Of a stretch of DNA of 54,713 nt, positions 32,091 to 38,714 are shown piece after piece (positions within the stretch are counted from its first letter, which is position 1; each line of letters begins with the position of its first letter). The notes under the pieces were generated by a model. It made no database searches, had not been told where the DNA came from, and saw only the letters and a list, made by a program, of their open reading frames with translations. The position numbers were made by a program, and so were the translations under genes. Location of the stretch: positions 74,545 through 129,257 of the IMG/VR virus record IMGVR_UViG_3300037264_002389. One strand, given 5' to 3'. This DNA comes from a virus.

Positions 32091-32112
32091 GTAAAGCGAT
32101 GTATATGAGGTT

Positions 32113-32243
32113 TGCAAGCCTTTAAGGTTCGGCGCTGTTGGCCACCGGGTGTGGATCTGATCTGGTGGTGAGAGCGCGGGCGACCGACTGATCCAGGCTT
32201 GCGGTATCTAGGGGCGGGAGCAGATGGGGGTGCTCCCGCCCCT
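32113..32243 (+). ncRNA. GC-rich structured RNA candidate
   Basis: GCAAGCCT (32114-32121) closes on AGGCTTGC (32195-32202) around nested stems (GCGCT/AGCGC, CCACC/GGTGG). Immediately after, a perfect 13-bp hairpin AGGGGCGGGAGCA/TGCTCCCGCCCCT (32210-32243) follows. The GC content is far above the surroundings and there is no open frame, so it may be a noncoding RNA or riboregulator. The small gene at 32264 follows. Confidence 0.5.
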
Positions 32244-32263
32244 GTCGTCAGGAGGAAGCGGAA

Positions 32264-32395
32264 ATGATCAGAGTTATTCTGTGGTCTATGGCGTGGTGCC
32301 TCTGTCTCGGCTTCTTATCGCTTCGGGTTACGTATAAGGATGGTCTTAAGATTCGGTTGCGTAGTTGGCCTGAGATATTCCGGGGCGATAAATGA
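32264..32395 (+). CDS. small membrane or exported peptide
   Basis: 43 residues behind CAGGAGGA. A hydrophobic segment (VILWSMAWCLCLGFLSL) is followed by a basic tail. It belongs to the GC-rich block with the HNH gene. Confidence 0.5.
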   Translation: MIRVILWSMAWCLCLGFLSLRVTYKDGLKIRLRSWPEIFRGDK

Positions 32396-32402
32396 TCTTT
32401 GT

Positions 32403-32476
32403 GGCGCGGTAGCCCAATTAGCAGAGGCGCTAAGCTCAAACCTTAGATGTTGCGAGTGCAAGTCTCGCCCGCGCTA
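32403..32476 (+). tRNA. tRNA-Leu(CAA), short variable loop
   Basis: Acceptor GGCGCGG/CCGCGCT (first pair G-U), anticodon loop CTCAAAC, 5-nt variable loop. Elbow A18-G19/T-loop TGCAAGT. The 3' end reads TCA rather than CCA. Confidence 0.87.
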
Positions 32477-32490
32477 TCACTTACGGATGT

Positions 32491-32567
32491 GGCGGGGTAG
32501 CCCAACTAGCAGTGGCACCTGATTTAAGATCAGGGAGTTGTGGGTGCAAATCCCACCCCCGCTACCA
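32491..32567 (+). tRNA. tRNA-Leu(UAA), short variable loop
   Basis: Acceptor GGCGGGG/CCCCGCT, anticodon loop TTTAAGA, variable GAGTT, CCA encoded. Elbow A18-G19/T-loop TGCAAAT. Confidence 0.9.
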
Positions 32568-32580
32568 AAAATAAATTACT

Positions 32581-32772
32581 ATGGATAAGCACGATTATGT
32601 TAGCTTGGCGAAGAATGAAATAATCGATGAGGCCGCATTTAATGATGATCAATTGGTGGAATTTGGGAAATTAATTCATAATCATAAAATTATGTTGGAA
32701 TCTTTAAAGACGATGTTGGAGCGATATGAATGTAAGCGATATGAATGTAATACGCCCGTGGTAAGAGAATAA
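32581..32772 (+). CDS. small hypothetical protein
   Basis: 63 residues, acidic and helical. Near the C-terminus a 15-bp tandem duplication (32720-32749) repeats RYECK. Not recognised; no strong ribosome-binding site. Confidence 0.5.
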   Translation: MDKHDYVSLAKNEIIDEAAFNDDQLVEFGKLIHNHKIMLESLKTMLERYECKRYECNTPVVRE

Positions 32773-32797
32773 GATCATGGTTATGGACGCATAAGGT

Positions 32798-33112
32798 TTA
32801 CGTTCGGAGACCGTTATTCCACTCATCTACAGACAACAAAACTTCGTTGTTGTAATCAATTCGCAACCAGTCGCTTCGCGTCACCTGGATAAAACGCCGT
32901 TCGTTCCCTTTTTCGAAGACAATATAATAAACAATTACATCTGTCGCTAGAACCTTGTGATGGTAAAACACCTTCGCCACAACTTTAACCGTGGTTTGGA
33001 TAACAATCGGTTCGGGCGGTTTGGGATCAGGTTTGCACGTACAACATTTGTCGCAAGCGGTAACTGTTGTGGTCGCCGAAAGCACCAATACCATGCACTG
33101 GACAAATTTCAC
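32798..33112 (-). CDS. putative lipoprotein
   Basis: 104 residues from GTG 33112 behind AAAAGGAGG. Signal peptide with lipobox TVTAC (Cys near 20), then CDKCCTCKPDPKPPEP and a beta domain. It is probably an envelope lipoprotein of the infected cell. Confidence 0.65.
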   Translation of the reverse strand: MKFVQCMVLVLSATTTVTACDKCCTCKPDPKPPEPIVIQTTVKVVAKVFYHHKVLATDVIVYYIVFEKGNERRFIQVTRSDWLRIDYNNEVLLSVDEWNNGLRT

Positions 33113-33154
33113 TTTGCACCTCCTTTTACTAAGAGAATACGAAAATTGCCCTTG

Positions 33155-33583
33155 TTAAGGTTTAGATTTGTCTCTTAATTCACCATAAGGTCCAGAAACT
33201 ACATCTCTTGGATTACCATGAGAAGTAGCTAATTGCCCAGTGCTTTCCCAATACCAAATATCATCGCTATGACCTACCACATAACCTGCCCAAAGTTTTT
33301 TATTATATAGTCTAAATTCACGATCTATCCAAACCCACACACCATCTCTGGTTAAATATGCCCCTGGTCTGGTAATGATAATAGAATTATAAGTTATTTC
33401 ATTACGTTTTACAAGTTCATCAACATACTCTTTATATTCTTCTCGTTCCTTGTTGCCACTTACTATTGTTTCTGTTTTAGATTCGGTTTTAGATTCGGTT
33501 TTACCTGTAAAAATTATTATAGTAGTTATTCCTATTCCTGTTATTAATCCAACCAAATAAGATTTATTCATTACAATCTTCAT
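33155..33583 (-). CDS. membrane-anchored hypothetical protein
   Basis: 142 residues. N-terminal transmembrane helix (YLVGLITGIGITTIIIF), then TESK repeats created by a 12-bp tandem repeat (33474-33497), and a C-terminal domain with GVWVWIDREFRLYNKKLW. Its ATG overlaps the stop of the upstream gene (ATGA). Confidence 0.6.
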   Translation of the reverse strand: MKIVMNKSYLVGLITGIGITTIIIFTGKTESKTESKTETIVSGNKEREEYKEYVDELVKRNEITYNSIIITRPGAYLTRDGVWVWIDREFRLYNKKLWAGYVVGHSDDIWYWESTGQLATSHGNPRDVVSGPYGELRDKSKP

Positions 33584-34314
33584 TTTGTATCTCTCTTTGT
33601 TGCTAATGCTTCTATTAGTTTATTATAAAACTCATACCAACCACTGTCTTTTAGACGATTCAATCTAGCATGTCTCGAATCATTAAACCATTCGTATTGG
33701 CTTGCCGTTACTGATAATTTCAGTTCTTTGAATGTGTCGTTGTCTTTTGGTTTGTTATTTTCTTCAACATACTTGGTATCAGTATATCGATGGATTACCA
33801 ATTCATATTTCTTATTTGCTATAATCTTCTCGTTGTGTAATTCGGGTGGTTTTCCGTCGATGCTAATAATGATGTCATAATCATTTAATATGCCTTCGGC
33901 ACAATCAAGTGGATATACAGCAGTAACTACCAAGCCGATTGTTTTGGGTCCGCAACAGTATGTTTCGGCTCCGTCTGGAAGTTGTTCTTGTTCTTCATAT
34001 TTTAATATTTCTTTCCATGAGAAGCCGATTTCACCAATTATTTCTAGATAACGTTCGTCTTTTGGTAGTATCTGGTTCTCCCATATATGTTTAATAATAT
34101 ACCAGAGTCTATGCTCGATTTCGGGGGTTTCTTTATGTTTTTTGGTGTCTTCTGCTAATATGGCTGCGTAGTTAGCTGGTAATTGTTTTAGTTCATCGCT
34201 GGCTTGTTCTCTTATGTCAAAGTCTGGGTCGCCTAATTGTAGGATTAATTTTTCTAGCTTCTCTTGTGCGAGAATATTGCCTGATAATAGGTATAATAGA
34301 AATAATTTGTTCAT
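33580..34314 (-). CDS. secreted HEAT-like plus PDZ-like protein
   Basis: 244 residues. Signal peptide (MNKLFLLYLLSGNILAQ), a HEAT-type repeat LGDPDFDIREQASDEL, and a PDZ-like segment GLVVTAVYPLDCAEGILN, then DYDIIISIDGKP. This combination is, to my knowledge, characteristic of planctomycete proteins, so it may be host-derived. It could bind peptides or act as a periplasmic scaffold; no protease residues are present. Confidence 0.65.
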   Translation of the reverse strand: MNKLFLLYLLSGNILAQEKLEKLILQLGDPDFDIREQASDELKQLPANYAAILAEDTKKHKETPEIEHRLWYIIKHIWENQILPKDERYLEIIGEIGFSWKEILKYEEQEQLPDGAETYCCGPKTIGLVVTAVYPLDCAEGILNDYDIIISIDGKPPELHNEKIIANKKYELVIHRYTDTKYVEENNKPKDNDTFKELKLSVTASQYEWFNDSRHARLNRLKDSGWYEFYNKLIEALATKRDTK

Positions 34315-34466
34315 AAGCCACCTCTATTATAACTTTACTTGGATAAATTATTTCTATTAATATAGCTGGTTCTGCACATGTGAGGCATATATTTAGAGAA
34401 GTGATAAGATGATGCCTAAATTTATGCTCTTAGGAGTTTGGATCGAAGTCAAAAATCAGGTGGTAC

Positions 34467-34495
34467 TTGACAGAGTGGTTCTAATGTGATAAAGT
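34467..34495 (+). promoter_or_regulatory. sigma70-type promoter, near copy of the 23201 promoter
   Basis: TTGACA (34467-34472), 17-bp spacer, TAAAGT (34490-34495) with TG-A extension; the ATGTGATAAAGTGA core is identical to the promoter at 23201. It is followed by a structured RNA and terminator. Confidence 0.75.
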
Positions 34496-34500
34496 GAAGT

Positions 34501-34690
34501 CAAGGTGCAATGATGATTACAGTACGAGTCAGATCCATGAAACGTTCACCAAGGCGCGAGCAACCGTCGCTCAAGCGACAGCCCGTGTCCAGTGAACGAC
34601 TGGAACCTGACTCGTAAAGCCACCGACAAGTCAGGAAGGACTCCGAAAGGGGCGGTGGCAGAGAAAGCCATCCGCCCCTTTCGCGTTTTT
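34501..34690 (+). ncRNA. ~190-nt structured RNA with its own promoter and terminator
   Basis: Begins about 6 nt after the -10 box. A 9-bp stem ACGAGTCAG/CTGACTCGT (34524-34532 / 34607-34615) encloses GTCGCT-CA-AGCGAC and CCAGT-GAACG-ACTGG hairpins. The RNA ends in an intrinsic terminator. No open frame is supported on this strand. It does not match 6S, 4.5S, RNase P or tmRNA patterns I know. Confidence 0.65.
34644..34690 (+). terminator. intrinsic terminator
   Basis: A perfect 12-bp stem CGAAAGGGGCGG/CCGCCCCTTTCG, with a loop that can itself fold, is followed by CGTTTTT. It is the strongest terminator in the window. Confidence 0.9.
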
Positions 34691-34738
34691 GGAGCAAGGA
34701 GCATGAGGGAGCAAGCCATGAGAGGAAAAGACGACGCC

Positions 34739-34773
34739 ATGACGTAAGACCCCTATTTGGAGGCTTACGTCAT
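34739..34773 (+). promoter_or_regulatory. inverted repeat around a start site
   Basis: ATGACGTAAG (34739-34748) and CTTACGTCAT (34764-34773) are perfect inverted repeats. The loop carries the GGAGG ribosome-binding site and the 3' arm ends in the AT of the start codon at 34772. It could gate translation or bind a dimeric regulator. Confidence 0.6.
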
Positions 34774-35068
34774 GAGCAGAAGCTACAAGTTTTGCCCTTT
34801 CAGGGTCCATAGGCGACCACGAGGGAAGAAGCAAGCATTGGCTGAAGGAGTACGGAATGGGGCGGTCCCACCGGATGCTTGGGATGATTTAGTACATGAC
34901 AAGCAAGCATTCTTTCCGTACGAGCTTGTCAGCCGGTTCCTTAAGGAGGGTAAGAGTCCAGCATGGATAGTTCAGAAGATTCATCATCGAGTGGGCCACA
35001 AGAGGGCCGAAGAGATGGTGAGGAAGATCCTGAACATCAAGGCGATTATAGCGTACCGTATGATGTAG
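34772..35068 (+). CDS. hypothetical basic protein
   Basis: 98 residues from ATG 34772 (GGAGG 8 nt upstream). RSYKFCPFRVHRRPRGKKQA, then a helical C-terminus (FLKEGKSPAWIVQKIHHRV). It looks conserved and is GC-richer than average, but no function is known to me. Confidence 0.65.
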   Translation: MSRSYKFCPFRVHRRPRGKKQALAEGVRNGAVPPDAWDDLVHDKQAFFPYELVSRFLKEGKSPAWIVQKIHHRVGHKRAEEMVRKILNIKAIIAYRMM

Positions 35069-35190
35069 GCGCACGAGAGACGGCCCCGGCAACTATTTGG
35101 GGTGCTGACAGGCGCGGCAACATTGAATGGCATGGGTTCCAGAAACCCACAGGAGTACAGCTCCGACCGATCGTCACCAACGCGTGGTGA
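34963..35190 (+). CDS. doubtful overlapping small frame
   Basis: 75 codons. The first 35 overlap the preceding gene in another frame and look like a shadow, but the last 40 (WGADRRGNIEWHGFQKPTG) read like real protein. A shorter gene with a non-ATG start after 35068 is possible. Confidence 0.3.
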   Translation: MDSSEDSSSSGPQEGRRDGEEDPEHQGDYSVPYDVGARETAPATIWGADRRGNIEWHGFQKPTGVQLRPIVTNAW

Positions 35191-35214
35191 GTGCCGTGAT
35201 GTTAGATGTTAGAC

Positions 35215-35291
35215 ACTCTCGTGGTGTAGTGGATTCTGCACGCGACTCTGCGGAAGTCGAGGTGAAGGTTCGATTCCTTCCGAGAGTGCCA
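35215..35291 (+). tRNA. tRNA-Arg(GCG)
   Basis: Acceptor ACTCTCG/CGAGAGT, anticodon loop CTGCGGA, T-loop TTCGATT, CCA encoded. Confidence 0.92.
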
Positions 35292-35299
35292 TTAATTCT

Positions 35300-35340
35300 G
35301 GATCGGTAGCCCAATTTGGCAGAGGCATATAGATTATCTT
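35300..35340 (+). pseudogene. interrupted tRNA B, 5' half
   Basis: GGATCGG, Leu-like D-arm (GCCCAATTTGGCAGAGGC) and the anticodon-stem strand TATAG run into the loop, where an intact tRNA-Leu(GAG) begins. The acceptor pairs fully with CCGGTCC at 35619-35625. Confidence 0.8.
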
Positions 35341-35422
35341 CGAGATGTGGCGAAATGGCAGACGCGACAGTTCGAGAGACTGTTGGGGTAATCCCATGAG
35401 AGTTCGAATCTCTCCATCTCGA
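35341..35422 (+). tRNA. tRNA-Leu(GAG), class II, nested in the split tRNA
   Basis: Acceptor CGAGATG/CATCTCG, long variable arm (TGGGGTAATCCCAT), anticodon loop TCGAGAG with C instead of U at position 33, T-loop TTCGAAT, no CCA. It is the only Leu tRNA here with the normal bacterial class II shape. Confidence 0.88.
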
Positions 35423-35478
35423 TTTTCAAGAACCACTCCTGCCAATGCGAATGTAAATAAATTGGCGGAGGTGACAAT

Positions 35479-35605
35479 GTGTCAAAATATAGTAAACAGC
35501 AACTAGAATTACTTGTGCGAGACAGCAGATCAGTAGCTGATGTTATTGTGCTACAGCAAGAAAATATGGCGTGACTGATAATACAATTAGAAAATGGTTG
35601 TGTGG
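35479..35605 (+). pseudogene. frameshifted N-terminal piece of an HTH/HNH-type gene
   Basis: From GTG 35479 (behind GCGGAGG) the frame reads SKYSKQQLELLVRDSRSVAD, then shifts by one base near 35548. The +1 frame continues ATARKYGVTDNTIRKWLC. This HTH opening is typical of phage HNH endonucleases. It runs into the 3' half of interrupted tRNA B. Confidence 0.7.
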
Positions 35606-35629
35606 GTTCAACTCCCACCCGGTCCACCA
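35602..35629 (+). pseudogene. interrupted tRNA B, 3' half
   Basis: T-arm GTGGG-TTCAACT-CCCAC and acceptor CCGGTCC plus ACCA. It pairs with GGATCGG at 35300. The anticodon-stem 3' strand is missing. Confidence 0.8.
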
Positions 35630-35632
35630 AAT

Positions 35633-35709
35633 GCACCGGTAGACCAATAGCAGGAGTCGCCAAGCTCAGAACTTGGACAGTGTGGGTGCAACTCCCACCC
35701 GGTGTACCA
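35633..35709 (+). tRNA. tRNA-Leu(CAG), short variable loop
   Basis: Acceptor GCACCGG/CCGGTGT, anticodon loop CTCAGAA, variable ACAGT, CCA encoded. Elbow A18-G19/T-loop TGCAACT. Close relative of tRNA-Leu(UAG) at 23763. Confidence 0.9.
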
Positions 35710-35717
35710 TCTTGTGC

Positions 35718-35789
35718 GGCCCTGTCTTCTAATGGTAAGGATCTTGCTCTTTCACAGCAAAGATGCCGGTTCGAATCCGGTCAGGGCTA
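35718..35789 (+). tRNA. tRNA-Glu(UUC)
   Basis: Acceptor GGCCCTG/CAGGGCT, anticodon loop CTTTCAC, T-loop TTCGAAT, no CCA. Confidence 0.92.
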
Positions 35790-35911
35790 TTATTTTAATG
35801 TGAGATCAGGCTGGCATCAGTCCACAACCATATCGGATCATTGAGTTTCATATAATATAGTATCGTGTCTTTGTCTAATTGGCTAGGATCTTTCGATTTG
35901 TCGATACGATT

Positions 35912-36376
35912 TTATGGAATGGCTTCATCTTGTTTAATTTGGTCCCACCAAGCGTTAAGATATTCTGTTACTTCATATGGCGTCTTAAATCTATGTGGTC
36001 CAGGTTTATCACTCCTGCCTCCCCAAGAACCAACAATAAGATATTCATCGCCGTCTTTCAAGACACCAGCTATTTGATCTTCTTTGCCATCGGCATTTGG
36101 CCGATATACGAGCAATTTTGGATAGGCACTATAATCTTTATTATCTTCAGCACCATAAATTGCGTAACCAGATTCATCTAAGAAGGAGTCTAATTTTAGA
36201 TTCCTAACAATCTTATCAAATTCAGGCCCCAACTTGGGGCCTGAGTTTTTGTATTTAGAGCATTTTGGATTAGTGCATTCGACAGTATTCAATCCAATAT
36301 ATGCTTGTGAGCCACAAAAAGGACACTTTCCTTCTAAAATAAGTGCTTCATCCAACTTCTTATCAAAGTTACTCAT
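35912..36376 (-). CDS. zinc-ribbon protein
   Basis: 154 residues. CPFCGSQAYIGLNTVECTNPKC is not written as one motif here: CPFCGS near residue 18 and CTNPKC near 34 form a C4 ribbon, followed by a mixed domain (YAIYGAEDNKDYSAY ... HRFKTPYEVTEYLNAWW). Not recognised. The start is the first of three tandem start units (36373-36414). Confidence 0.65.
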   Translation of the reverse strand: MSNFDKKLDEALILEGKCPFCGSQAYIGLNTVECTNPKCSKYKNSGPKLGPEFDKIVRNLKLDSFLDESGYAIYGAEDNKDYSAYPKLLVYRPNADGKEDQIAGVLKDGDEYLIVGSWGGRSDKPGPHRFKTPYEVTEYLNAWWDQIKQDEAIP

Positions 36377-36414
36377 TTTATACCCCTCATTTTATACCCC
36401 TCATTTTATACCTA
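36373..36414 (-). repeat. triple tandem repeat carrying start codons
   Basis: A 14-bp unit (TCATTTTATACCCC on the plus strand) occurs three times. On the minus strand each copy reads GGGGTATAAAATGA, a ribosome-binding site and ATG. As 14 is not a multiple of 3, the three ATGs are in different frames; only the one at 36376 opens the gene. Confidence 0.85.
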
Positions 36415-36484
36415 AATAAATTTTACTCATACATTATAATATCATATCAAAAATAGTTAGACAAGAGGTTAATAGGAGATTATA

Positions 36485-37471
36485 ATGTATAAGCAGTGGG
36501 CTTCACCTGATGGTGAAACATTTTATCCCGTTGATGAAGTTATAAAGAATTTACCGCCTGGTTATTATGAGATGGAACAAACGATGAGTTCGGTGTGTTT
36601 TACGAAGAGAAAGATTAAGAACGAAAATCTTCTAGTATTTCCAGATTCTAGTCATGGTCCGATTCTTGAAGAGATTGATAGGTTTTGGAAACTTGAACCG
36701 AAGTTTCTTGAGAGCAAGATACCATTTAAGCGTGGTATTTTGATGTATGGTCCGCCAGGATCGGGTAAGACTTGTTCTATTCGGATGGTTATTGATAATC
36801 TTGTTGAAAAACATAGTGGCATAGTAATCGATTTTCAGAACACACGTCTATTTGAGGATGGTTATAAGGTTCTTCGGCAGATTCATGCTGACATGCCTCT
36901 AGTCGTTCTGATGGAAGATCTTGATGCAATTATTAATCGGTGTGATGAGTCTAAGTTATTGAATATGTTGGATGGCATGTTGGGCATTCATAAGGTGATC
37001 TTTTTAGCTACTACGAATTATCCTGAACGTCTTGGTTCTAGGATTATGAATAGGCCATCTCGGTTTGATAGGAGAGTGTTCGTTGGTATGCCAAGCGCTA
37101 TCGCTCGTGAGACCTATATCCGGTCTAAATTGATTGGCGAGGATGATAACGTTATTAAGCGGTGGGTTGAGGACACAAATGGTCTTAGTATTGCGCACAT
37201 CAAGGAACTATATGTGGCTAATAAAATCCTTGGCGATAGTTATGATATTGCTCTTAAGACGTTGAAGGGTATGAAGTGTAAGTTGGATTCTAGTACGTTT
37301 GATGATTATGGTACGGTTAGTGAAGAGCCTGTGCAAGGACGGCTTAGTGAAGATAAGTATGCGAAGTTCGGGACTGGTGAAATATACAAGATGTTGAGAG
37401 GTACCTCTAATCCCGATGGTATTGCTAATCTGATATCTGAGGATATCAGACACGGTAATGGCCTTATTTAG
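36485..37471 (+). CDS. AAA+ ATPase
   Basis: 328 residues. Walker A GPPGSGKT (89-96), Walker B VVLMEDLDAI near 139, sensor-1 ATTNYPERL near 180 and the arginine finger region NRPSRFDRR. It is most like BCS1/FtsH-type classical AAA proteins and lacks a protease domain. It may remodel a protein complex or membrane target. TAGGAG precedes the ATG. Confidence 0.9.
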   Translation: MYKQWASPDGETFYPVDEVIKNLPPGYYEMEQTMSSVCFTKRKIKNENLLVFPDSSHGPILEEIDRFWKLEPKFLESKIPFKRGILMYGPPGSGKTCSIRMVIDNLVEKHSGIVIDFQNTRLFEDGYKVLRQIHADMPLVVLMEDLDAIINRCDESKLLNMLDGMLGIHKVIFLATTNYPERLGSRIMNRPSRFDRRVFVGMPSAIARETYIRSKLIGEDDNVIKRWVEDTNGLSIAHIKELYVANKILGDSYDIALKTLKGMKCKLDSSTFDDYGTVSEEPVQGRLSEDKYAKFGTGEIYKMLRGTSNPDGIANLISEDIRHGNGLI

Positions 37472-37614
37472 ATTGCTTTCTTTTTAGGTTTCTTTGGTTT
37501 CTTTTCTTCTTTCTCTCGTGCACACACCCCACATGGATATTTGGTGTTGAGTCCGTGTTTACAGAAAACGATGTCCTTATGTCGTTTCTGTTTATCGGTG
37601 ATGTATTCAGTCAT
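37468..37614 (-). CDS. small zinc-binding basic protein
   Basis: 48 residues behind AGGAGAA. FCKHGLNTKYPCGVCAREK is a Cys/His zinc knuckle, then a Lys-rich tail. The end overlaps the AAA gene stop by 4 nt. Confidence 0.6.
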   Translation of the reverse strand: MTEYITDKQKRHKDIVFCKHGLNTKYPCGVCAREKEEKKPKKPKKKAI

Positions 37615-37670
37615 GGTATTTCTCCTGGTGGCTAATTATTGTATCATTTAGAAATAATTGCTGAATTAGT

Positions 37671-37745
37671 GGGGGTGTACGACAAAGGAAAGTCTGCGAA
37701 TCTTCTAAGTTCGCAATCTCGGTTCGAGTCCGAGCACCCCTGCCA
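37671..37745 (+). tRNA. tRNA-Arg(UCU)
   Basis: Acceptor GGGGGTG/CACCCCT, anticodon loop CTTCTAA, T-loop TTCGAGT, CCA encoded. Confidence 0.92.
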
Positions 37746-37746
37746 T

Positions 37747-38193
37747 TTAATCTAATTGAATTCTACCAATATGGTTCTTGTTAAGAGTATCATTAGATTT
37801 CTTAACCATAACCTCCTGATAGCCAACTATATTACCTTCTTTATCGACGACTTCAATGAGTCTAGTATAATATGGAGTATCATAGCAATCGCCTGATTTT
37901 ATTATCTGTGCTGCTTCATAAGCCACATTGACGCGTCGTTTGTGTTCTAGGACTACGTCTAGTAAGACGCCATAGAGTAATGGTTGTGTCCAGTATCTCA
38001 TTTCTTCATTTATACAACCACGACTGGCTAATGCTCTTGGTAATTCTTGTATCAATCTAGTTAGTGTGTAGTTTAATTGGCCAGCAAATGCAGCTTCATA
38101 TTGGTGTTTTGCTGACGTTTTTGCTATTGCTTGTGCTAGTTCGCATATAATAAGATTCAATTCTTTTCTATCATCTTCTGGTATATATGGCAT
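37747..38193 (-). CDS. conserved phage protein of unknown function
   Basis: 148 residues. MPYIPEDDRKELNLII, GQLNYTLTRLI and YGVLLDVVLEHKRRVNVAYE match a recurrent helical phage protein (DUF6899-type, from memory). Function unknown. It ends 1 nt after tRNA-Arg(UCU). Confidence 0.75.
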   Translation of the reverse strand: MPYIPEDDRKELNLIICELAQAIAKTSAKHQYEAAFAGQLNYTLTRLIQELPRALASRGCINEEMRYWTQPLLYGVLLDVVLEHKRRVNVAYEAAQIIKSGDCYDTPYYTRLIEVVDKEGNIVGYQEVMVKKSNDTLNKNHIGRIQLD

Positions 38194-38233
38194 AGAGATC
38201 CCCCTTTCCGTCTAAAATACCTTGGAGGTGTTT

Positions 38234-38635
38234 ATGATTGATGCAATTAGGATTAATATCTCAGACAATATTGTGTTTGATAATATTAAGTTATATTCGT
38301 TAGAGGAACAGAAAGCAGCTAATATTCCTAATTTGTTTGAGGGTGGTCAGATATATTTTAGAGATAAGTTTAATAAGCGTTATGCATGTGACGATGATAT
38401 GGTTGGTGATATTACTTTACGCGAGCAGTCACCATTGCGTGAATTTGTTAAGGTTAGTCGGATCACGATTACATGGAACCAGATCGTATATTCTCCAGCC
38501 TGGATAATACCTGATAGTTTATGTGAGAAGCATGGTATACCTGTTATTTTCATTGATCAGAAACAGTTTTGTTTTATTGCTGATCGACATTTACATGTTA
38601 CTAAGGATGAGCATATTGCTCTGATTGAATTTTAG
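38234..38635 (+). CDS. two-repeat protein, paralogue of the 44397 gene
   Basis: 133 residues from ATG 38234 (GGAGG upstream). Two similar halves, each of the form I-x-I...IV-(F/Y)...I/L-P-x-x-F...F. The same architecture, with detectable similarity (EQKAANIPNLF versus EQKERGLDGLL), appears at 44397-44801. Unknown function. Confidence 0.65.
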   Translation: MIDAIRINISDNIVFDNIKLYSLEEQKAANIPNLFEGGQIYFRDKFNKRYACDDDMVGDITLREQSPLREFVKVSRITITWNQIVYSPAWIIPDSLCEKHGIPVIFIDQKQFCFIADRHLHVTKDEHIALIEF

Positions 38636-38639
38636 ATAT

Positions 38640-38714
38640 GCCCCTATAGCTCAATGACAGAGCGCAAGGCTTCGAACCTTGAGGTTCCAGGTTAAAGTCC
38701 TGGTAGGGGTACCA
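38640..38714 (+). tRNA. tRNA-Arg(UCG)
   Basis: Acceptor GCCCCTA/TAGGGGT, anticodon loop CTTCGAA, CCA encoded. D-loop AATGACA (G18-A19) with T-loop TTAAAGT (U55-A56), a second alternative elbow type. Confidence 0.9.

Noticed and set aside
34500-34834. Three minus-strand frames
   Set aside because: They lie antisense to the structured RNA and terminator; the plus-strand promoter and terminator give a better explanation.
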